From NCBI RefSeq assembly GCF_005061465.1, contig NZ_LAUS01000003.1:1-64000 (forward strand): DNA of 64,000 nucleotides, given 5' to 3'. The notes under the pieces are model-generated. The model was not told the origin of the DNA, did not search any database, and was given only the letters and a program-made list of their open reading frames with translations. This DNA comes from Mycoplasmopsis bovis 8790. GTDB taxonomy: Bacteria > Bacillota_I > Bacilli_A > Mycoplasmatales > Metamycoplasmataceae. Position 1 is the stretch's first letter. Each line of letters starts with the position of its first letter. This document shows positions 56,199 through 64,000 of the stretch, piece after piece. The position numbers and the translations under genes are program-made.

Positions 56199-56228
56199 AA
56201 ATATGGAAGCAATTTCATATTTTTTTTA
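56199..56228 (+). terminator. Terminator of lipoprotein gene 54490
   Basis: Same near-palindrome AATATGGAAGCAATTTCATA with eight T as at 54363-54390; a duplicated cassette. Confidence 0.7.
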
Positions 56229-56239
56229 ACAAAAAAACA

Positions 56240-56271
56240 GGAAAAAGGCTTGGGGGGGGTATTTTATATAC
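56240..56271 (+). promoter_or_regulatory. Poly-G (8) promoter switch of lipoprotein gene 56336
   Basis: AGGCTT, eight G (56252-56259), then TATTTTATATAC, matching the promoter before 54490 except for tract length and flank. Confidence 0.72.
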
Positions 56272-56301
56272 TTTAATTTGTATATTTACAGACGACATAA
56301 A

Positions 56302-56322
56302 ATATATATATATATATATATA
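56302..56322 (+). repeat. (AT)n dinucleotide repeat in the 5' leader
   Basis: About ten uninterrupted AT units ending directly at the AGAGG ribosome site of the lipoprotein gene at 56336. A second slippage-prone tract in the same control region. Confidence 0.9.
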
Positions 56323-56335
56323 GAGGAAAAAAGTA

Positions 56336-58324
56336 ATGAAGAAAAAATTTTTATTAAGCTCAGGTATTTTAGCCTTAGTTTCTCCTTTTATTTCGGCTAC
56401 ATGTGTAGTGAAAAATAAATCAGAAAACGACAATCCAGCTGCTTCGTCAGCACCTAATCCAATAACACCTCCAACAACTGAACCTGTTACACCGCCTAAT
56501 ACACATCCATCAGCTCAACCAGCACCTAATCCAATAACACCTCCAACAAATAATCCTGTTACACCACCAAACACTCAACCTTCAAATCCACCAGTTAATG
56601 ACAAATTAGAAAAAGAACGGGGCAAAAAACATGAAGAAGCATCTGCTAAATTAACTGCAGATTTATTTAGTGATGCCAATGGAAGATCGGCTGAAAGTAT
56701 AAAAAGCAGAATATATAGAGATTCAATTTCTGGTTTAGATATTGACTGAAATCCAAGAAGAGATAAAGAGTTAGAAATCGCAAGTAAAATAGATAACTTA
56801 ATTGCTATAGAGGTTCATAATGAATCATCATCTGAATCGACACTCAGATTATTTGATGATACATATACTGATGCTAAAAATAAGGCATTGCTTGAAAAAG
56901 CAAAAAGAGATGTTGCTGAATCTAATAATAGAGTTGAAAGAAATTCAAGATCAATTGAAATTGGTAATTGAACAGGTATATCAAAAGACGAAGAAGAAAA
57001 ACTAAGAAAGCAATTAACTGACATTTCTGAAAGCATTCTTAATAATGATCCAAACGAATGAGAAAGAAAAGAAGAAGCTAGAAAAGTTTGAGAAGCAGCA
57101 CTATCAAAAGTTCCATTTTGAGAAGACATAAATAGTAAAGGTCTAAAAGAAGAATATAAAGCCGCATTAAGCAGAAAGCATAAATTGCTTTTAGACTATC
57201 TTAAGAAATTAGAAGAAAAGAATAATAGCCAAATTAGCTATAAAACAGTTGAAAACGCAAAATATATATCACTTCTTAAGAATGATTTAGAAGAAGATAG
57301 AAAAGCATTAGAAAATGCAATGTCAGAAAATGAAAAGGCATTAGCAAGCGTTAAAACTCAATTAGAAAATTCTGAATCTAAAGAAAAATTAGCACAAATT
57401 AAGAGCCAAATTGAAGACTTTAAAGAGTTAATGACTACTAGTGAAAATGAATTCAAGAAGTATGATGAGAAAACTAGCTACTATAACTGGTTACTAGGTC
57501 TTGGAATTGATATTCAAAATCAAAGAAATTCAGTAGAAGCTAAAATAATTGAATTGGAAGCTGCAAAGAGTGCTTTAGAGAAACAAATTAGTGAAATTGA
57601 AAGTAAATTTAGTGCAGATCTTAAAGAAGTTGAAAAGGACTTGCAATCTGAAAAAAATACTAAGTTTGAAAAATACAAAGAATTAAAATCAATTGCTAAA
57701 GACATAGAAGATTATGATAAGTACTGAATGTACACTATGCCTAGTGCTACAGATCCATTGCCTAACTATCTAGAAGAAATTAGCAGACTTAGCCAATACA
57801 TTTTAGTTTTAAAAACAACAATTAATGACTTAATTAAATTCAAATCTGTGCTTAAAACAAACAAAAATATTGATGTGGCTAAAATCAAGGCTCCCCTTTC
57901 AGCAGTAGAAAAAGAAAAAGGTGATCTAGAAAAGGTTTTTGAAGAATTAAAAAAAGCTGACATCAAAATCAATACTGAACTAAGCAAGAATCATCAAGAA
58001 AACGAAAATAACAAAAGAGAAAAAGAAGCTATTGCTTATGATATTAAAAATATTGATAGTTATTTAGTAGATCTTTTATATGCTGAAAGCACACTAACTG
58101 ATCAATTTAATAAACTAGAAGAAGAAAAGAAATCATTAGAAGCTAAAAATAAAGAAATTTCTGATAATTTAGCAAAATTAGATGAAAAAGAAGAGCTAAT
58201 TTCAACACTTGAGGAGATGTATGAAGCTCAAGTTGAAGAATTAGAAGAAATAGCACATAACAGTGAAAAAGACTTAAACGAATATATTAAAAAAGTAGAA
58301 AAAGAACTTAAAAGTTTAAACTAA
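56336..58324 (+). CDS. Phase-variable lipoprotein with Pro/Thr repeat linker and coiled coil
   Basis: 662 residues. Signal peptide MKKKFLLSSGILALVSPFIS, lipobox S-A-T-C (Cys23). The linker (about 30-85) carries a duplicated A-P-N-P-I-T-P-P-T-x-x-P-V-T-P-P-N-T unit. Then S-A-K-L-T-A-D-L-F-S-D (about 101) and IYRDSISGLDIDWNP (about 125), a S-T-L-R-L-F-D-D-T-Y-T-D-A motif, and a coiled coil from about 230 to the end (E-K-D-L-N-E-Y-I-K-K-V-E-K-E-L). AGAGGAAAA ribosome site. Many TGA-Trp codons between 56750 and 57185. Function unknown. Confidence 0.86.
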
Positions 58325-58333
58325 TAAATTATA

Positions 58334-58387
58334 AAAAATAGACCAATTAACTCAATAATCAAAAAGGTTAATAATGGTCTATTTTTT
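58334..58387 (+). terminator. Terminator of lipoprotein gene 56336
   Basis: 12-bp outer stem AAAAATAGACCA/TGGTCTATTTTT with a long interrupted loop and a T-run. Confidence 0.8.
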
Positions 58388-58902
58388 AGTTTTGTTTTTC
58401 AGATAAATAAGCATAAAACAAATATTTAAAACACTAAATTTATATATCTATTTGCAATAGAAATTGAAGTGAGTATCATAAACTAGTATGAACATATATA
58501 GCATGCTTTTAGCATCATACATTCTATTAATTTGATATGCATATTTTTGTCGAATGTTTTAGAGCGAATAATAATAAAAACAAAGAGCAGATGAAATTGT
58601 AGATTCTAATAATCAGAACAAAAAGATGATAGAAATAAGCATTTGTTTGTGTTGTTATTTTACTAATAATATGCATTGTAATCAATCGATATAGCGCATT
58701 TTTAATAAAAACCCAGCGATAGTCTAAGAAAAAAGCATTGGTAATTCAAATGAAGTAAAGTATAAACATAATGATTTTGTCCTTATTGACAAATAAATAA
58801 TTAACAATTACTTTCAAATGCTCCATAAAAAAAGAAAAAATTCTGGCAATTTTTCCATATTTTGATGAATTTTACACAAAAATAACTCAAATTAAAATCC
58901 TT
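58388..58902. other. Long intergenic stretch, no gene seen
   Basis: About 515 bases, unusually long for this region. Stops are scattered in all frames under code 4; no RNA gene or lipoprotein signal is recognisable. It ends in a decayed TTTTCCATATTTTGATGAA hairpin before the poly-G tract. Possibly remains of a deleted family member. Confidence 0.5.
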
Positions 58903-58923
58903 GGGGGGGGAATATATTATAAT
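58891..58923 (+). promoter_or_regulatory. Poly-G (8) promoter switch of lipoprotein gene 58977
   Basis: Eight G at 58903-58910, then AATATAT and a consensus TATAAT at 58918-58923, the clearest -10 box of the series. Confidence 0.75.
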
Positions 58924-58976
58924 TGTTTTTAATTTATTTTATTATTTAGTTTTTTCATAAATGTGAAGGTTGTGGT

Positions 58977-61745
58977 ATGAAAAAAAGACTATTACTAAAA
59001 GGCGGGCTTTTAGCTTTTGCTTCGCCTTTAATTTCGTCAGCATGTTTTGTGGCAAATATTGACAAAGGGCAAAAGGAAAATCATGGTGAAATGTTTAGCA
59101 GAGGAGAACCAGCTAGACCAGGTCGTCAATGTGGCAAAGTGCTTTCTGATAATCCAACATGTTCAGTCATAAATAAAATAGAGATTGATAACTCAATTCA
59201 TAAACAAACTGATAGCTCTAAAGCATTTTTAACTTCTGCAAAAATAACAGGCGAATTATTCAGCGATGAGTATGCTGATATGGCTAAAAAAGCTGTAGAC
59301 AGATATAAAAAGCATGGTGATAAACATGCATATGAATCTGCAAAAATGAGTGCAGAATTATTTAGTGATTCATTTGGCAGAGCTGTTGAAGAAGTTAAAG
59401 CAAGAGTTTACAGAGACTCAATTTCTGGATTAGATATTGACTTACATCCAACCAAGGCACAATTAGAAGCTGAAGAAAAACGCTTATCGGAATTAGTCAA
59501 GAAAATATTAGAATACAATAGAAAAAATAATGAAAAAAGCCTTGAATTTAGTGAAAAATGAAACTCTAAATTTATAAACGACATTAGCGGGCTAGATATT
59601 AAAGATTCTCAATTACTTGATCCATACTGAATAGCACATAAAAATGAATTAGACTTATTATCAAGAAAAATCGATAAAGAAATAGGCAATGTTAATGATA
59701 TAAGAAAAGAAATCGCTAAGTTAATTGAACAAATTCAAAAAATTAAGTCTGAAATTGAAATCAAAAAAATAGAAAATACTTCATCAGTATTAACTGAAAA
59801 GTTGTTTGACGAATCTGATGCCGACAATATTAAGGATGCTGAAAGAAGACATGCCAAAGAATTAGCTGACAAACATAAAGCATACAATAATCATAGGACT
59901 AAATCTGCAAATGCCACAGCAGAGTTATTTAGTAATGAATGACTTAGAGAAATTGAAAAAGCTAAAAGAGATAAAGAAATTGCATCAAAAATCTATAATA
60001 ATTCAGTTTCTGGTTTAGACATTAACATTCACTGAACTAAAGAAGATTTAAACAGATGGACTAACAAAGTTTTAAAAGACAATTGAGACTTAAATAAAGG
60101 CACATTGGACAAAATTAAGGCTGCAGATATTACGGGAAAACTTTTTGATGATACTTACACTGATGCAATCAAAGAGGCGTTAGAAAGACAAGCAAGAGCT
60201 GAAGAAGCTAAAGAAGCTACTAAAGCTGAAGCTGAAATTAAATTAATTGATCATAAAGTTTCTGCTTCAGATATTACTGGCGAATTATTCAGCATAGAAC
60301 ATCAAAAATGGGTTGAAAAAGTCAAAAATAATATTAAGACTAGAATTTATAGAGACTCAAAATCAGGTTTAGACATAGATATTCATTGGACAAAAGAAGA
60401 TTTAGACAGAGCAGTTAATAAAATACTAAAAGACAACTTAAAGCTTAATTTAGATAAATTAAATGAATTAAAAGCTGCAAATGTAATAGCTAAGATTTTT
60501 GATGATACATATACTGATGCAATCAAAGAAATCGAAAGAAAAGCAAGAGCTGAAGAAGCTAAAGAAGCTGCTAAAGTAGATAAAGAAATAGAAAGAATTA
60601 ACCATAAAGTTTCTGCTTCAGATATTACTGGCGAATTATTCAGCATTGAACATCAAAAATGGGTTAATAAAATTAAAAATAACATTAAAGTAAGGATATA
60701 TAGAGACTCAAAATCTGGCTTAGATATTAACATCCATCCAACAAGAGAAGAACTTGATGAAATGGTCAAGAAAATTTTATCTAAGAATCTCAAAAATAAT
60801 AAGGTAGCTTGACTTATGGGCCTAGCTGCAAGGGATACTGGGAAAATATTTGATGATACTTATACTGATTCAATTAAAGCATCACTTGATAGACAAAGAA
60901 AGAAAATAGAGGCAAGAAAAGCAGAAGCTCATAAAAATGAATCTGCTAGAATGACAGGAGAATTATTTAACGATTCTTTTGGTAGAGCCATAGAAAGTGT
61001 AAAAACCAAAATTTATAGAGATTCTGCATCTGATTTGGATATTGATGCTTATCCAACTAAGGATGAAATTGATGAAATAGTTAAAAAGATTTTGGATAAG
61101 AATAAAAAAGATAACGAAATTGCTTGACTTTCAGGTCTATCAGCTAGAGATACTGGGAAAATATTTGATGATACTTACACAGATGCAATAAAACACGCTA
61201 AGAAACATGAACAATGACTTAAGCAATTTAAAGAACCAGTTGTCTTTGATTCAAGAAGCTGAGACTGATTTGTAAAGGATCCAGAGTTGGATAAATACTG
61301 ATTGCCAAAAGTAAGAACATATCTAAAACGTAAAGTGTTATTACAGGTAAACAAAGATATTGATAAAAAGATAGCAAATGAAATTATCAAAGGGCTTAAC
61401 GATATAGTAGATAATAATTCTGGTATTTTGGAAATTAAGGACGGTAATGTTTGATCAGTGGATAAAAAATGATATTCTTACTGAGGTGGTACTCATTACA
61501 TTATTCCAGGTTTCACACTTAATCATTCTATAAATAATGTCTTAAGAAGATATATCACAACTGGAGGAGATAAAGACAAAAACCATCCTACTATCGGAGG
61601 ATTTGGTGTTGGCCAAAACGGATTATTTGTATCGAAACTTGATGCTGGAGTATTTTCAATACAGGCTCGTATAGCACTTAAAGATGGAACATACTCTAAC
61701 ACTATTTACAATCAAATTATTGATTTATCCAAATATCTAAAATAA
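58977..61745 (+). CDS. Phase-variable modular lipoprotein with PTIGGFG C-terminal module
   Basis: 922 residues. Signal peptide MKKRLLLKGGLLAFASPLIS, lipobox S-S-A-C (Cys23). Two further Cys (in R-Q-C-G-K and N-P-T-C-S) follow, unusual in this family. Module motifs: VYRDSISGLDIDLHPT, F-I-N-D-I-S-G-L-D-I, IYNNSVSGLDINIHW, IYRDSKSGLDIDIHW, IYRDSKSGLDINIHPT, IYRDSASDLDIDAYPT, each preceded by T-G-E-L-F-S or T-A-E-L-F-S. The last ~175 residues form a Trp-rich, beta-like module (D-W-F-V-K-D-P-E-L-D, then N-H-P-T-I-G-G-F-G-V-G) that is intact here and frameshifted in 44506. AAGG ribosome site. No function known. Confidence 0.85.
60147..60812 (+). repeat. 354-bp coding tandem repeat
   Basis: The segment beginning GATGATAC at 60147 recurs at 60501 (354 bases, 118 codons). 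Both copies encode F-D-D-T-Y-T-D-A-I-K-E, S-A-S-D-I-T-G-E-L-F-S-I-E-H-Q-K-W and IYRDSKSGLDI. The same block type is present in the gene at 35085. Confidence 0.8.
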
Positions 61746-61772
61746 CTTTTTGATTTTTCATACAAAAGTAAG

Positions 61773-61806
61773 AAATACCTGCATTTGAATATCAGGTATT
61801 TTTTTG
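61773..61806 (+). terminator. Terminator of lipoprotein gene 58977
   Basis: Perfect 9-bp stem AAATACCTG/CAGGTATTT, 11-base loop, then TTTTTG. Confidence 0.9.
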
Positions 61807-61919
61807 ATTAAATCGTTTCAACCGCGATTGAATTTCCGTCACTAGTAGTTTTTAAACACTAAGGCGCAAAATTAGGAATATTTTTTTGATAATTATAAGG
61901 TGTTAAATTTGCTTATTGT

Positions 61920-61925
61920 TATAAT
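61920..61925 (+). promoter_or_regulatory. Promoter -10 of the ABC exporter operon
   Basis: Consensus TATAAT 43 bases before the start codon at 61969; no poly-G tract and no convincing -35. Confidence 0.5.
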
Positions 61926-61968
61926 TTAGAATAATAATTAGGCTAAAAGTTATAAAGGGGGTATAAAC

Positions 61969-63753
61969 ATGCTAAAAATGGTGAAAATACTGCCTTCTAA
62001 AATTAAGTGAGTTTTTATTATTGGCTCGTTTTTAACACTTATTTATGCTTTGCTTAATGTTATGCTACCGCTTTTGATTAAAAAGTATATTGACTTAATT
62101 CTTACAGAAGACAGACAAGCTCCTTATCGTATGGACTTTTTAAATGGCAAAATCGATTTTGGTTTTGTTAGCTATAATCAAGCTTTTAAATGGCTTACTA
62201 TTGTTGTATTGTTGCAAACAATATCAACTGCTTCCTTAGCTTTTCTTTCTACTTTAGTAATTGTTTTAGCTGCCGAAAGAAGTAGTTACTTTTACCGTAA
62301 TACGCTTTATAAAAAAATACAAAGCTATTCGCTCAAAAACATTGCTGATTTAAAGGCTGAATCAATTATTACTAGAATTTCAAATGATATAGCTATCTTT
62401 TGAGAGTTTTTAGTTAACGGTACTTCAGTTATGATTAAGGGCATATTCTTAATTATTGGCGGCCTAACTGTCGCTTCTTTAGTTGACTGAAAAATGTCAT
62501 TAAGCATTATAGCTATCATTCCAATTGTTATAGTAATGGGAACAATCATAAGCTTAAAAACTGGCCCATTATTAAAGCAAACTCAAAAAGCTGTTGATGC
62601 TGTAACAAAAGTAGTTGACGAAAATATTTCAGGAATAAGAGTTATAAAAACTTTTAATTTAGAAACAAAAAGACTTGATCTTTTAAAAGACATAAATAAT
62701 GCTTGATATGATAGTCAATATAAATCAGCAATGATTTTTTCAACGGCATACCCTGTTTTCCAAATGCTTATTAACTGATTAATGATAGGTATATATTCAG
62801 TTGCTGGTTACTATGCTACTATTAGTCAAATTAATAAAGACATTTTGACCAACATTAACTTATTTATAGACTTATTGTGACAAGTTGCTGCCGGTATATT
62901 ATTAATGCTTTTATTTCTTAGCTCTTTATTTAGAGCAAGAGTGGCTGCAACTAGAATTATTGAAGCCTATGACTATGAAACTGACAACTTACATGTTGAA
63001 AAAGGCGAAATAATAGATGAATATGATGTGGAAATCAAAAACTTATCATTTAAATATTATGATGCTTCACCAAACTTTGCAATAGCTAATGTTGATATTA
63101 GCTTGCCATATAGAAAAAGTCTTGGCATAATTGGCCCAATGGGTAGTGGTAAGAGTACTATTGTTAACCTTTTAGTGAATAATTACAAGTATAAAGAAGG
63201 CTCTATTAAAATTGGCAATAAAGAAGTTAGCCTAGTTAATTCAAAAAACTTGCATGAAACTGTGGGAATTGTGCACCAAGAAGCCTTACTTTATACTGGA
63301 ACTATTAGAAGTAATATGCTTTGAGCTAAAGATGATGCTAGTGATGAAGAAATAATGCAAGCACTTAAAGATGCCTGTGCCGATGATTTTGTAAATAAAT
63401 TTGAAGACGGGCTAGATCATCCAGTTTACCAAGGAGGTAAAAACCTTTCAGGTGGGCAAAAGCAAAGACTTTCGATTGCTAGAGCCTTATTACGTAAGCC
63501 AAAAATTTTAATTCTAGATGATTCAACTAGTGCTTTAGATAACATAACTGCTTCAAAAGTGATTGACAACATTAAAGAAAAATATGAATGTAGCACAATT
63601 ATTATTAGCCAAAAAATTAGCAACATTAAAAACGCTGATGAAATAATTGTAATGTCAACTAATGGCTTTATTATCAACAGAGGCACACACAATCATTTAG
63701 CGCACTCATGTGAGTTTTATAAACAAATATACGAAACTCAATTAGAACAGTAA
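61969..63753 (+). CDS. ABC exporter half-transporter, ATPase with degenerate site residues
   Basis: 594 residues. N-terminal type IV exporter membrane domain with about six helices (residues 10-330), then the ATPase: Walker A GPMGSGKST at about 389-397, Q-loop V-H-Q-E-A-L-L, signature L-S-G-G-Q, Walker B ILILDDSTSALD. The usual catalytic Glu after Walker B is Asp and the switch His is Gln (I-I-I-S-Q-K-I), the pattern of the non-canonical subunit of heterodimeric exporters such as YfiB/LmrC-type pairs. AAAGGGGG ribosome site. 12 bases separate it from the partner gene. Substrate not predictable; lipids or drugs are typical. Confidence 0.88.
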
Positions 63754-63765
63754 AAGGAGGCAATT

Positions 63766-64000
63766 ATGATTAAAGTTAAAAAATCTAAAAAAGAAAAAGT
63801 CACAACTGTCTCTACTATTGGCCTTTTAAAAGCATCATTAAAATTTATGTCTGCTAATGAAAAAAAGTCCTTAATTTATGGACTTGTGCTTTCGTTTTTT
63901 GAGGCGCTTTTATATACATTTGGTACAGCCATGACTGGATTTATAATTGGCTGATTTTTTACTAAAGATGTAATTGCTAACAAGGCTCCTTTTAATACGC
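63766..64000 (+). CDS. ABC exporter partner subunit, 5' part only
   Basis: 78 codons to the window edge. Basic N-terminus (K-V-K-K-S-K-K-E-K) then the first membrane helix (about 45-63); one TGA-Trp at 63952. AAAGGAGG precedes the ATG. Position and spacing identify it as the second half-transporter of a heterodimer; the ATPase domain lies outside the window. Confidence 0.75.

Noticed and set aside
26741-61745. A vsp/vpma-type locus switched by a site-specific recombinase
   Set aside because: No tyrosine recombinase gene is present and the genes all face the same way; the control tracts are homopolymers, not inversion sites.

Overview
The window is a piece of a mollicute chromosome, most likely from the Mycoplasma (Mycoplasmopsis) bovis / M. 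agalactiae group. Almost every protein gene contains in-frame TGA codons at positions where the family needs tryptophan, so genetic code 4 applies and a standard-code reading wrongly breaks the genes into pieces. The DNA is very AT-rich. Species-level hints are a giant SGNH lipase of the size and layout of M. bovis MilA (about 2,670 residues) and a PD-(D/E)XK nuclease resembling the family first named in M. agalactiae. No rRNA, tRNA, CRISPR array or intact insertion sequence was seen.

Left part (1-26.6 kb), mostly housekeeping: on the minus strand a very long membrane protein fusing a degenerate phosphoglucomutase-like domain to a flippase-like membrane domain; fmt (plus); the rpsP-trmD-rplS operon (minus); clpB behind a CIRCE operator (minus); tex (minus); a PD-(D/E)XK nuclease (minus); lysS (plus); a leucine-rich-repeat lipoprotein (minus); rplJ-rplL with an L10-type leader (plus); two lipoproteins and two paralogous four-helix membrane proteins (minus); and rpoB-rpoC (plus).

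Right part (26.7-61.8 kb), surface proteins, all on the plus strand: the MilA-like lipase, then eight lipoprotein genes plus one 5'-truncated relative, interrupted only by an M42 aminopeptidase and a small UPF0154 membrane protein near 39-40.4 kb. Six of the eight lipoprotein genes, seven counting the first one at 35.0 kb, is the wrong way to count them, so explicitly: the genes starting at 35085, 41875, 44506, 49681, 54490, 56336 and 58977 each have an 8-10 base poly-G tract directly upstream of a -10-like element; the gene at 47705 has an interrupted GGCGGG there, and the full-length lipoprotein at 53265 has none (nine full-length genes in all). The proteins share near-identical signal peptides and are assembled from a few mobile modules: a short IYRDSxSGxDI-type motif repeated about 30 times, an xSAxxTxELFxD motif, long coiled coils, and two alternative C-terminal modules, one of which is also the C-terminus of the MilA-like protein. 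Exact 300-bp tandem repeats, a 552-bp repeat, a truncated donor-like copy and a frameshift in an A-run all point to active recombination and slippage. This looks like a phase-variable, modular surface antigen repertoire.

The window ends in a heterodimeric ABC exporter pair whose second gene runs off the right edge.
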